Origin: Streptomyces venezuelae
Lineage (GTDB): Bacteria > Actinomycetota > Actinomycetes > Streptomycetales > Streptomycetaceae
Length of the DNA: 64,000 nt
Direction: 5' to 3'
Assembly (NCBI RefSeq): GCF_008642355.1
Contig: NZ_CP029193.1
Coordinates: 6,906,001-6,970,000, forward strand
The translations under genes and the position numbers were made by a program. The notes beneath the pieces were generated by a model that ran no database searches, was not told the origin of the DNA, and worked only from the letters and a program-made list of their open reading frames with translations. Shown piece by piece: positions 8,578-16,599 of this stretch (the first letter of the stretch is position 1; each line of letters opens with the position of its first letter).

Positions 8578-8976
8578 CTACTCGGGCACCACGGCGAACG
8601 CCTCTATCTCCATCAGGAACTCGGGCCCCACGAGCGACGCCACCTGCACCGCCGAGGCCGCGGGGAGTCGCTCGGGGTCGAGGAAGGCGTCCCGCGCGGC
8701 GCGCACGGCGGGCAGGTGCGCCATGTCCGTCACGAAGTACGTCAACTTCACGACGTCGTCGAAGGTGGCGCCCGCCGCCGCGAGGCACCGCCGGAGGTTC
8801 TCGAAGACCTGCCGTGCCTGCGCGGCCGGGTCGCCCTCGCCGACCGGCCTGCCGTCCTCGTCCAGGGCCAACTGGCCGGAGATCGCGACGAAGCGGCCCG
8901 ATCCCGTGACGACGTGCGTGTACGCGGTGGCGGGGGCGACGCCCTCGGGGGCGTGGATGTGGGTCAGTCGGCTCAT
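8578..8976 (-). CDS. RidA (YjgF/YER057c/UK114) family protein
   Basis: 132 residues, the normal length. Motifs run from the N-terminal HVVTGSGRFVAISGQLALDEDG (the 'ISGQ' turn) through ARQVFENLRRCLAAAGATFDDVVKLTYFVTD to the C-terminal ASLVGPEFLMEIEAFAVVP. Canonical RidA has an Arg (R105) that binds the carboxylate of 2-aminoacrylate in an R-[VT] context; here that region reads SAVQVASLVGPEFLMEIEA, with no obvious Arg, so deaminase activity is uncertain and it may belong to an Rid1-7-type subgroup. The ATG (8976) overlaps the stop of the upstream hydrolase gene as ATGA, giving translational coupling. Confidence 0.85.
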   Translation of the reverse strand: MSRLTHIHAPEGVAPATAYTHVVTGSGRFVAISGQLALDEDGRPVGEGDPAAQARQVFENLRRCLAAAGATFDDVVKLTYFVTDMAHLPAVRAARDAFLDPERLPAASAVQVASLVGPEFLMEIEAFAVVPE

Positions 8977-10526
8977 GTGCCCATCGTGGACCACGGGTGT
9001 GACAGTGCCCTCGGCCTCGCGTTCCGCGAGGGCTGCGGCTCCGGGGCCGGCCTGGCCTCGCACACCGCCGCGGCCTCGCCGTCGCCGGTCGGCACCTTGC
9101 CGTCCGTCAGGTAGACCGCCAAGTGCCGGTCGAGGCAGGTGTTTCCGCTGAGCGTGACGCCGTGGTTGCCGCCGCCCTGTTCGATCACCAGGCGTGAGCC
9201 CCGCAGCTTGCGGTGCAGGTTCACGGCTCCGTCGTACGGGGTGGCCGGGTCGTCCGTGCCCTGGAACAGCAGGACGGGCGGGAGTTCGGTGTTGGCGACG
9301 TCCGGCGGGCTCAGGTGGTGCGTCGGCCAGAACGCGCACGGTGCGTTGTACCAGGCGTTGTTCCAGGTCGTGAACGGGGCCTTCGCGTGCATCCGGACGT
9401 TGTCGTCGCGCCACGTCCGCCAGTCGCGCGGCCACTGCGCGTCCCGGCACTGCACCGCGCTGTAGACGCTGTAGCCGTTCTCGCCCGCGGCGTCCACCGC
9501 ACCGAACGTGTCGTACGCCGCTACGAGCGGTGCGCTGTCCCCGTCGTTCACGTACGCGGCGAACGCGGCGGCCAGGCGCGGCCAGTAGCCGTTGAAGTAA
9601 CCGCCCGGCAGGAACGTGTCCTCCAGTTCGGCGGCGCCCACCTTCTTGCCCGCGGGCTTCTCGGCGAGTGCCCCGCGCATCGCGTACCACTTCGCCTCGA
9701 CGCCGCCGGGGTCCTTGCCGAGCCCGTAGGTGGCGTCATGGCGGGCGATCCAGGCCATGAACGCCTTGTGGCGGTCGTCGAAGGCGCGGTCCTGGCGGAG
9801 GTTGTCGTCATACCAGACACCCGTCGGGTCGACGAGGGAGTCGAGCGCCATGCGCCGCACGCGGTGCGGATGGAGCCGTCCGTAGAGGGCGCCCAGGTAG
9901 GTGCCGTAGGAGTAGCCGAAGAAGTTGATGCGCTCCGCGCCGAGTGCCGCGCGGATGGCGTCCATGTCCTGGGCCGCGCTCACCGAGTCGATGAAGGGCA
10001 GGACGTCGCGGTACTTCGTGCCGCACGCCGTCGCGAACGCCCGCGCCCTGCGCAGGTTCTCGCGCTCCAGGGCGGCCGTTGCCGGGACGGAGGCGGGGCG
10101 CACGGGGTCGAAGTGGCCCGGCCTGCAGTTGAGTGCGGGCCTGCTCCTGCCGACCCCGCGCGGGTCGAAGCCCACGATGTCGTACTGCGCGGCTGTCTTC
10201 TCGGGCAGCGACTTCGCGACGAACCCCGCCATCGAAAGGCCGCTGCCGCCGGGGCCTCCGGGGTTGACCAGGAGTGGCCCCTGGGAGGTCTTCGCGGTGT
10301 GCGGGACGCGGGACAGGGCGAGGGTGATCTGGCGCCCGTGCGGCGCCCGGTGGTCGAGGGGCACCTTCAGGGAGGCGCACTGGAGCGTCGGATATCTCTT
10401 GGTGGCGCACTCCTGCCATGCGAGCGGGCCGCGCTCCGCCGGTGCTCCCGACGCGGACGGCACCGCCGCGGCCAGCGTCGCCGTCACGGCGGCGACCGCG
10501 CACAGTACGAGGGCACTCTTCTTCAT
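8973..10526 (-). CDS. secreted alpha/beta-hydrolase, tripeptidyl-aminopeptidase type (peptidase S33)
   Basis: 517 residues from the ATG at 10526, preceded by GGGAGG; the surrounding frame is open much further but only this start has a ribosome site and a signal peptide (MKKSALVLCAVAAVTATLAAA...ASG, about 1-27). Catalytic elements are the oxyanion segment NPGGPGGSG (about 90), nucleophile elbow GYSYGTYLG (Ser near 198), acid in LLFQGTDDPATPYDG, and base in QGGGNHGVTL near the C-terminus, with a C-terminal TAP-like domain ending in paired Cys (NTCLD...AVCEA). It probably removes N-terminal tripeptides outside the cell, like Streptomyces Tap/SlpD/E. Coupled by ATGA to the RidA gene. Confidence 0.85.
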   Translation of the reverse strand: MKKSALVLCAVAAVTATLAAAVPSASGAPAERGPLAWQECATKRYPTLQCASLKVPLDHRAPHGRQITLALSRVPHTAKTSQGPLLVNPGGPGGSGLSMAGFVAKSLPEKTAAQYDIVGFDPRGVGRSRPALNCRPGHFDPVRPASVPATAALERENLRRARAFATACGTKYRDVLPFIDSVSAAQDMDAIRAALGAERINFFGYSYGTYLGALYGRLHPHRVRRMALDSLVDPTGVWYDDNLRQDRAFDDRHKAFMAWIARHDATYGLGKDPGGVEAKWYAMRGALAEKPAGKKVGAAELEDTFLPGGYFNGYWPRLAAAFAAYVNDGDSAPLVAAYDTFGAVDAAGENGYSVYSAVQCRDAQWPRDWRTWRDDNVRMHAKAPFTTWNNAWYNAPCAFWPTHHLSPPDVANTELPPVLLFQGTDDPATPYDGAVNLHRKLRGSRLVIEQGGGNHGVTLSGNTCLDRHLAVYLTDGKVPTGDGEAAAVCEARPAPEPQPSRNARPRALSHPWSTMGT

Positions 10527-10648
10527 CCGGCCTCCCAGAGCGGCGGGTTCGCGCCCCGGGGGGGCCGCGATCTCCGGCGCATCCTCCCGGACCGCCTCCC
10601 TGAAGAGCGCCCGTCCCCGCCGGGAACAACCCGAACGGGGCAAGCCGG

Positions 10649-11683
10649 TCAGAGCAGCGTGAGCTGAGTGGGTCCCGCGGCGGGTTCGGGCTCCTCCGGG
10701 ACCCGGATCCGGCGGGCGACGCCCGCGCGCGTGGGACCGATGCCGAACTCCTCGGCCAGTTCGTGCACGTGGCGGGTGATACGGCGCTGATACCACTTGG
10801 GGGCGTACGCGCCCTCCGCGTACAACCGCTCGTACCGCCGCACGAGGTGCGGATGGTGCCGACCCAGCCACGCCATGAACCACTCCCGCGCCCCGGGCCG
10901 CAGATGCAGCACCAGCGGCGTCACCGAGGTCGCCCCCGACTCGGCCACGGCCCGCACCGTCGCGCGCAGCTGGTCCGGATGGTCGCCCAGGAAGGGGATG
11001 ACCGGCGCCATCAGGACGCCGCAGCCGATGCCGTGCTCGGTGAGGGTGCGCACGGCGTCGAGGCGGCGTTCGGGCGCCGGGGTGCCCGGCTCGACCGTGC
11101 GCCACAGCTCCTCGTCGACGAAGCCGACGGACACGGAGATCCCGACGTCGGTCACCGCGGCGGCCTGCCGCAGCAGGTCCAGGTCGCGCAGGATCAGGGT
11201 GCCCTTGGTCAGGATGGAGAACGGGTTCCCGCGGTCGCGCAGGGCCGCGATGATCCCCGGCATCAGCCGGTAGCGGCCCTCCGCGCGCTGGTAGCAGTCC
11301 ACGTTCGTGCCCATGGCGATGTGGTCGCCGTGCCAGCGCGGCGAGGCGAGCTGGCGCCGCAGCAGTTCGGCGGCGTTGACCTTGACGACGATCTGGCTGT
11401 CGAATCCGAGGCCCGTGTCCAGGTCCAGATAGCTGTGCGTCTTGCGCGCGAAACAGTAGACACACGCGTGCGTGCACCCCCGATACGGGTTGACCGTCCA
11501 TTCGAACGGCATGCGGGACGCGCCCGGCACGCGGTTCACGATCGACTTGGCCCGTATCTCGTGGAACGTGATCCCTCTGAACTCCGGGGTGTCGAACACC
11601 CTCGTCGTCACCGCGTCCGCGCCGAACAGCGCGGCGTCCGCGGTGCCGCGGCGCGGCCCGTCGGAAAGGTTCTCCCAGCGCAT
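10649..11683 (-). CDS. Rv2578c-family radical SAM protein (SplB-like)
   Basis: 344 residues. The radical SAM cluster motif is C-x3-C-x2-C in YRGCTHACVYCFARKTH (about residues 50-63), followed by SYLDLDTGLGFDSQIVVKVNA, which is typical of the SPL-like subgroup, and by GTNVDCYQRAE and FSILTKGTLILRD. These are strand motifs of the AdoMet barrel. The C-terminal 100 residues include WFMAWLGRHHPHLVRRYERLY. The reaction is not established; relatives resemble spore photoproduct lyase and the Rv2578c gene of M. tuberculosis is, from memory, part of its LexA regulon. An SOS-box-like GAAC-N4-GTTC sits 33 bp upstream, matching that regulation. Start ATG at 11683 follows GAGGCGTC. Confidence 0.85.
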   Translation of the reverse strand: MRWENLSDGPRRGTADAALFGADAVTTRVFDTPEFRGITFHEIRAKSIVNRVPGASRMPFEWTVNPYRGCTHACVYCFARKTHSYLDLDTGLGFDSQIVVKVNAAELLRRQLASPRWHGDHIAMGTNVDCYQRAEGRYRLMPGIIAALRDRGNPFSILTKGTLILRDLDLLRQAAAVTDVGISVSVGFVDEELWRTVEPGTPAPERRLDAVRTLTEHGIGCGVLMAPVIPFLGDHPDQLRATVRAVAESGATSVTPLVLHLRPGAREWFMAWLGRHHPHLVRRYERLYAEGAYAPKWYQRRITRHVHELAEEFGIGPTRAGVARRIRVPEEPEPAAGPTQLTLL

Positions 11684-11715
11684 GACGCCTCCTCGGTAGC
11701 ACTGACCACAGAATA

Positions 11716-11727
11716 GAACATACGTTC
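11716..11727. promoter_or_regulatory. putative LexA (SOS) box upstream of the radical SAM gene
   Basis: GAAC-ATAC-GTTC, the core GAAC-N4-GTTC of the actinobacterial SOS box (full consensus TCGAAC-N4-GTTCGA). The outer bases here are A and C rather than TC/GA. On the minus strand TATTCT directly after the box could be a -10 element, which would put LexA over the promoter. It lies 33 bp upstream of the radical SAM start and 184 bp upstream of the divergent permease gene. Confidence 0.6.
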
Positions 11728-11910
11728 CCTTGATCGTGCGACCCTCGGCCGTTCACCGCGTTCCGCCAAGCGCGACCCCGCGCCGGGCCGCACGAGTCGC
11801 TCGAACCGGCACCGTCCTCGAAGCAGCGGATCCCGGGCCCGGCGGCGGCGCGGACCGCCGCCGGACCCGTTACGACCGGTCCGCCGTCGGGCGGTCCCGC
11901 CGCGCGATGG

Positions 11911-13170
11911 ATGATCGGAAGCATGCTCGTCGAGTCCCTGTCCGTCGCAGCCCTGGCCGTCGTCCTCGTCTGCGCCGTCGTCCGCCCCTTCCGCTGGCCC
12001 GAGGCCGCCTTCGCCGTGCCCGCCGCCGGTGCCGTGATCCTGGCCGGGGCGATCCCGCTCGACGACGTACGGGAGGAGGCCGCCCGGCTCGGGCCCGTCA
12101 TCGGCTTCCTCGCGGGCGTCCTCGTCCTCGCCAAGCTCTGCGCCGACGACGGGCTCTTCCGCGCCTGCGGCAACTGGATGGCACGCCGTGCCGCGGGACG
12201 GCCCCGCACCCTGCTCGGCGCCGTCTTCGCCCTGGCCTCACTGATCACCGCGACCCTGAGCCTGGACGCCACCGTGGTCCTCCTGACCCCCGTCGTCTTC
12301 GCCACCGCCGCCCGCATGGGGGCCCGCCCCGCGCCGCACGTCTACGCGAGCGCCCACCTCTCCAACACGGCGTCGCTGCTGCTCCCCGTCTCCAACCTGA
12401 CGAACCTCCTCGCCTTCACCGCGACCGGGCTGAGCTTCACGCGCTTCGCGCTGCTCATGACGCTGCCCTGGCTGGTCGCCATCGCCGTCGAGTACGTCGT
12501 CTTCCGGCGGTTCTTCGCCACCGACCTCGACGCGCCCGCCGAGGGCACCGAGCCCACCGAACCGCCGCGGATGCCGCGGTTCGCCCTGGTGACCGTCGCC
12601 GCCACCCTCGCCGGCTTCGCCGTCGCCTCCGCCGTCGGCATCGAACCCGCCTGGTCGGCCGCGGCCGGTGCGGCCGTCCTCGCGGTACGGGCCCTGCTGC
12701 GCCGTCGTACGACCCCCGTGGCACTCCTGCGCTCGGCCCAGCTGCCGTTCCTGGCCTTCGTCCTCGCCCTCGGCATCGTCGTCAGGGCCGTCGTGGACAA
12801 CGGCCTCGGCGACGCCCTCGGCCACGTCCTGCCCGACGGCACCGCGCTGCCCGCGCTGCTCGGCACCGCCGCCGTCGCCGCGCTGCTCGCCAACCTGATC
12901 AACAACCTGCCCGCCGTCCTCGCCCTGGTCCCGCTGGCCGCCCCGGCGGGACCCGGAGCCGTGCTCGCCGTGCTCATCGGCGTGAACATCGGACCCAACC
13001 TCACCTACGCCGGATCGCTCGCCACACTGTTGTGGCGCCGCATCGCCCACCAGCACGAACACGACGTCAGCCTCGTGCGGTTCACCCGCCTCGGACTCCT
13101 CACCACCCCTGCCGCCCTCGTCCTCTCCACCCTCGCGCTCTGGGTCTCCCTGCGCCTCCTGCCCGGCTGA
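11911..13170 (+). CDS. ArsB/SLC13-like ion transporter permease
   Basis: A 419-residue polytopic membrane protein with about 11 hydrophobic segments (about 8-27, 30-50, 60-80, 100-125, 140-175, 180-200, 225-250, 255-265, 280-300, 310-350, 355-375, 390-415). Family motifs are SLDATVVLLTPVVFATAARMG and HLSNTASLLLPVSNLTNLLAF in the N-half, and NLINNLPAVLALVPL plus GVNIGPNLTYAGSLATLLW in the C-half. These are the paired ion-binding hairpins of the ArsB/NhaD/SLC13 superfamily. It could export arsenite or exchange anions, but no ars genes adjoin it. ATG codons at 11911 and 11923 are both possible; neither has a well-spaced ribosome site. Confidence 0.75.
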   Translation: MIGSMLVESLSVAALAVVLVCAVVRPFRWPEAAFAVPAAGAVILAGAIPLDDVREEAARLGPVIGFLAGVLVLAKLCADDGLFRACGNWMARRAAGRPRTLLGAVFALASLITATLSLDATVVLLTPVVFATAARMGARPAPHVYASAHLSNTASLLLPVSNLTNLLAFTATGLSFTRFALLMTLPWLVAIAVEYVVFRRFFATDLDAPAEGTEPTEPPRMPRFALVTVAATLAGFAVASAVGIEPAWSAAAGAAVLAVRALLRRRTTPVALLRSAQLPFLAFVLALGIVVRAVVDNGLGDALGHVLPDGTALPALLGTAAVAALLANLINNLPAVLALVPLAAPAGPGAVLAVLIGVNIGPNLTYAGSLATLLWRRIAHQHEHDVSLVRFTRLGLLTTPAALVLSTLALWVSLRLLPG

Positions 13171-13266
13171 GCACGGCCCTCGCGGGACCCCCGATTTGGG
13201 AGGCCGGTGCGGCGGGTGGTTGGCTTTCCGCGAAGTCCCCGAGTCACAACTGCTGGAGGAAGTGCA

Positions 13267-13710
13267 ATGGCGCAGGTCGAGGCGGTCACCGAGCGGATCA
13301 TCACGGCACAGCCGGACGATGTCTTCGACGCGCTGGCCGACTACAACGGCACGCGGGAGAAGCTCCTTTCGGAGCACTTCAGCGAGTACGAGGTGCGCGA
13401 GGGCGGCGACGGCGAAGGGACCCTCGTCCACTGGAAGCTCCAGGCCACCAGCAAGCGCATCCGCGACTGCCTCCTGGAGGTCAGCGAGCCCACCGACGGC
13501 GAACTGGTCGAGAAGGACCGCAACTCCTCCATGGTCACGACCTGGACGGTGACCCCGGCGGGCGAGGGCAAGTCCCGCGTGGTCGTCACCACCGTGTGGA
13601 ACGGCGCGGGCGGCATCGGCGGCTTCTTCGAGAAGACCTTCGCGCCCAAGGGCCTCGGGCGGATCTACGACGCCGTGCTCACCAACCTCGCCGCCGAGGT
13701 CGAGAAGTAG
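13267..13710 (+). CDS. SRPBCC (START/polyketide cyclase-like) family protein
   Basis: 147 residues from the ATG at 13267, which has GGAGGA 8 nt upstream. The in-frame extension to 13207 is not used. The helix-grip fold is seen as an initial strand (QVEAVTERIITAQPDDVFDALADY), central strands (GTLVHWKLQAT, CLLEVSEP, TWTVTPAGEGKSRVVVTTVWN), and the long C-terminal helix (GRIYDAVLTNLAAEVEK). Such proteins bind hydrophobic ligands in a cavity; some are cyclases or dehydratases. No specific catalytic set or biosynthetic neighbour is visible, so its ligand is unknown. It is monocistronic. Confidence 0.75.
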   Translation: MAQVEAVTERIITAQPDDVFDALADYNGTREKLLSEHFSEYEVREGGDGEGTLVHWKLQATSKRIRDCLLEVSEPTDGELVEKDRNSSMVTTWTVTPAGEGKSRVVVTTVWNGAGGIGGFFEKTFAPKGLGRIYDAVLTNLAAEVEK

Positions 13711-13931
13711 CTCCCGGACGGGGTGAGCCGCCAACTCCCGCCTACGCCATCAGGGTTGTTGTCACGCTCACCGTTTCGAGTGGTTTTCTGTTCGGCTCCG
13801 TTGTACGCCGTAGGGCTCCGACCGGCGCATACGCCCGCGGGGCCCCACGCGACGCCGACTCGTCGCGCTTGCTCCCAGTTGTCGCGTAATGCGAGAAATG
13901 GGCGGCGCAAGCGCGACGAGGGGAGCAGTAC

Positions 13932-16421
13932 GTGGGCGGGACGACGCTGGTGCAGGTCGCCGAGCGGGACGAACGGCGGAACGAGGCGGCCGGGCCGGCC
14001 CCCTCGCCGGGCGGCCGGTCGGACGGCGGGACGGATGGCCGGAGCGCCGGAGAGGTGCCACCCGGGCCACCCCCGCCACCCGCGCCCCATGACTCCGCGG
14101 CCGAACACCTCAGCCCCGGCCGCGTCCGGATGGTGTTCGTCGGGCTCATGCTCGCGCTGCTCCTCGCCGCGCTGGAGCAGATGATCGTCGCCACCGCGCT
14201 CCCGAAGATCGTCGGAGAGCTGCACGGCCTCGACAAGATGTCCTGGGCGATCACCGCCTACCTGCTCACTTCCACCATCGGCCTGCCGATCTACGGCAAG
14301 CTCGGCGACCTCTTCGGGCGCAAGGGCGTCTTCCAGTTCGCGATCGTCGTCTTCGTCATCGGCTCGGCGCTCGCCGGCTGGTCACGGACGATGGACCAGC
14401 TGATCGCCTTCCGCGCCCTCCAGGGGGTCGGCGCGGGCGGCCTCATGATCGGCGTCCAGGCGATCATCGCGGACATCGTGCCGCCCCGGCAGCGCGGGCG
14501 CTACATGGGTCTGATCGGTGCCGCGTTCGGCCTCGCCTCGGTCGCGGGCCCCCTGCTCGGCGGCTTCTTCACCGACCACGCCTCCTGGCGCTGGTGCTTC
14601 TACTTCAACGTGCCTTTCGGGCTCGTCACCCTCCTCGTCGTGTCGCTCGTCCTGAAGCTGCCCAAGCCCACCGCGAAGGCCCGCATCGACGTCCTGGGCG
14701 CGCTGCTGCTCGCCGCCGCCTCCACCTGCCTCGTCCTGCTGACCAGTTGGGGCGGGACCGAGTACGCGTGGGGCGACCGCGTCATCCTCGGGCTCGGCGC
14801 CGGTGCGGTCGTGGCGAGCGTGCTCTTCCTCGTCGCCGAGAAGTTCGCGGCAGAACCGATCATCCCGCTGCGCCTGTTCCGTGATCCGGTCTTCAACCTC
14901 ACCGGTCTCATCGGCATGGTCGTCGGCATCGCCCTCTTCGGAGCGGCCAGTTACCTGCCGACCTTCCTGCAGATGGTCGACGGCGCGAGCGCCACAGAGT
15001 CAGGACTCCTCATGCTGCCGATGATGGGCGGCATCGTCGGGGCGTCGATCATCTCCGGGCAGCTCATCAGTCACACGGGCCGCTACAAGATCTACCCGAT
15101 CCTCGGCGGGGTCCTCTCCGTCGTCGGCATGTGGCTCCTCTCGCGCCTGGAAGTGGACACGACCCGGCTGGAGTACAGCATCTGGATGGCGGTGCTCGGC
15201 GCGGGCATCGGCCTGGTCATGCCGGTCCTGGTGCTCGCCGTGCAGAACGCGGTCCGCCCCACCGACCTCGGCACCGCCACGAGCGCCAACAACTACTTCC
15301 GGCAGATCGGCGGCAGCGTGGGCGCCGCGATCTTCGGCACGCTCTTCGCCAACCGGCTCGCCGACGCGCTCGCGGACCGGCTCCCCGCCGGTTCCGGCGC
15401 GGCCGTGCCCGACGCCGAGTCCATCACCCCGCAGCTCGTCCACGGGCTGCCCGCGCCGCTGCGCGACGGCTACATCCAGGCCTACGCGGACGCGATGCCG
15501 CGGATCTTCCTCTACCTGGTGCCGGTGCTCGTCCTCGGCATGCTGCTCGCCTTCTTCCTCAAGGAGACCCCCCTGTTGTCCAGCGCCACCTCCACCAACG
15601 CACCCGCCGCCGACACCGCGACCCTCGGCGCCGTCCCGCAGGCCCGCGCGACGGCGTACACCGCAGGGGTCCCGGTCTGCGGCACCGTGCAGCACCCCGA
15701 CGGCACCGTGGTGCCGCGCGCCGCCCTCACTCTCATCGACGTGGCGGGACAGCAGATCGGACGCGGCGCGAGCGGTGAGGACGGGCGGTACGCCCTCGCC
15801 ACGCCGGGCGCCGGATCGTTCGTACTGATCGCGGCGGCCGGCGGGCACCAGCCGCAGGCCGTCACCGTCACCGTCGGGGAGCGGCCCGTCGAGCTCGACG
15901 TGGTCCTCGGCGGGGCGGGCCGCCTCGCCGGGACCGTGGTGACCGCCGACGGGACGCCCGTCAGGGACGCCGCCGTCACCCTCACCGACGTCCGCGGCGA
16001 GGTCGTCGCCACCACCCGCAGCGGGCGCGAGGGCAGCTACGTCATCACCGAGCTGGTGGCGGGCGAGTACACCCTGGCCGCGAGCGCCCCCGCGTTCCGC
16101 CCCGCCGCGCTCCCCGTCACCGTGCAGGCCTCGCGCGAGACGCGCCAGGACGTCGAGCTCGCGGGCGGCGCCGTGCTGCGCGGCACGGTGCGGGCCGGCG
16201 GCGGGCGACCCGTCGAGGACGCCCGCGTGACCCTGCTCGACGCGGCGGGGAACGTCGTCGACACCCTGACCACCCAGGCGGACGGCACCTTCCGTTTCGT
16301 CGACCTGTCGTCCGGCGAGTACACCGTGATCGCGGCGGGTTACCCGCCGGTCGCCACCGTCCTCCAGGTCGCCGGCGGCGGCCGCACGGAGCGGGACCTG
16401 CAGCTGGGTCACGAGGACTGA
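13932..16421 (+). CDS. MFS drug-exporter (DHA2, 14-TM type) with C-terminal carboxypeptidase-regulatory-like repeats
   Basis: 829 residues, start GTG 13932 after GGGAG. Residues 1-62 are a disordered Pro/Gly-rich leader. Residues about 65-548 form the MFS core with motif C-like [17 protein letters not shown], motif [14 protein letters not shown] and [13 protein letters not shown], as in EmrB/QacA exporters. Residues about 575-829 hold three repeats of about 80 residues, each with a G.V...G.PV.DA.VTL.D..G core and a '[20 protein letters not shown]' turn, resembling CarboxypepD_reg/SdrD-B-like beta-sandwiches. Typical DHA2 exporters end near residue 520-550, so the tail is an add-on. Substrate unknown. 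An even helix count would put the tail in the cytoplasm, unusual for this domain. Confidence 0.85.
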   Translation: MGGTTLVQVAERDERRNEAAGPAPSPGGRSDGGTDGRSAGEVPPGPPPPPAPHDSAAEHLSPGRVRMVFVGLMLALLLAALEQMIVATALPKIVGELHGLDKMSWAITAYLLTSTIGLPIYGKLGDLFGRKGVFQFAIVVFVIGSALAGWSRTMDQLIAFRALQGVGAGGLMIGVQAIIADIVPPRQRGRYMGLIGAAFGLASVAGPLLGGFFTDHASWRWCFYFNVPFGLVTLLVVSLVLKLPKPTAKARIDVLGALLLAAASTCLVLLTSWGGTEYAWGDRVILGLGAGAVVASVLFLVAEKFAAEPIIPLRLFRDPVFNLTGLIGMVVGIALFGAASYLPTFLQMVDGASATESGLLMLPMMGGIVGASIISGQLISHTGRYKIYPILGGVLSVVGMWLLSRLEVDTTRLEYSIWMAVLGAGIGLVMPVLVLAVQNAVRPTDLGTATSANNYFRQIGGSVGAAIFGTLFANRLADALADRLPAGSGAAVPDAESITPQLVHGLPAPLRDGYIQAYADAMPRIFLYLVPVLVLGMLLAFFLKETPLLSSATSTNAPAADTATLGAVPQARATAYTAGVPVCGTVQHPDGTVVPRAALTLIDVAGQQIGRGASGEDGRYALATPGAGSFVLIAAAGGHQPQAVTVTVGERPVELDVVLGGAGRLAGTVVTADGTPVRDAAVTLTDVRGEVVATTRSGREGSYVITELVAGEYTLAASAPAFRPAALPVTVQASRETRQDVELAGGAVLRGTVRAGGGRPVEDARVTLLDAAGNVVDTLTTQADGTFRFVDLSSGEYTVIAAGYPPVATVLQVAGGGRTERDLQLGHED

Positions 16422-16448
16422 GGGGTTCCGTCGGCGGGTCCGGAAGGC

Positions 16449-16490
16449 GGGCACCGGCGGGGCGCCCCCGGGGGGCGTGCGCCGGTGCCC
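16449..16490 (+). terminator. large nested GC hairpin, probable terminator of the MFS gene
   Basis: GGGCACCGGC (16449-16458) pairs with GCCGGTGCCC (16481-16490). Inside it, GCGCCCCC and GGGGGCGT form a second stem. It lies 28 bp after the MFS stop codon. No U tract follows, as is usual in Streptomyces. Confidence 0.65.
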
Positions 16491-16599
16491 CGCGCGGTCC
16501 GGGCCAATTCCCGCAATGCCCCGCACGGCAACCCGCGACCCCCGTACGGTGGTTGGTGGCGGCTCAGATCTTGCGCTGCCGCGGGAAGGAGCATGAGCC

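Noticed and set aside
8973..12317. 1114-residue open frame on the minus strand
   Set aside because: High GC gives long open frames. Only the part from 10526 has a ribosome site, signal peptide and hydrolase motifs; the rest overlaps the radical SAM and permease genes in other frames.
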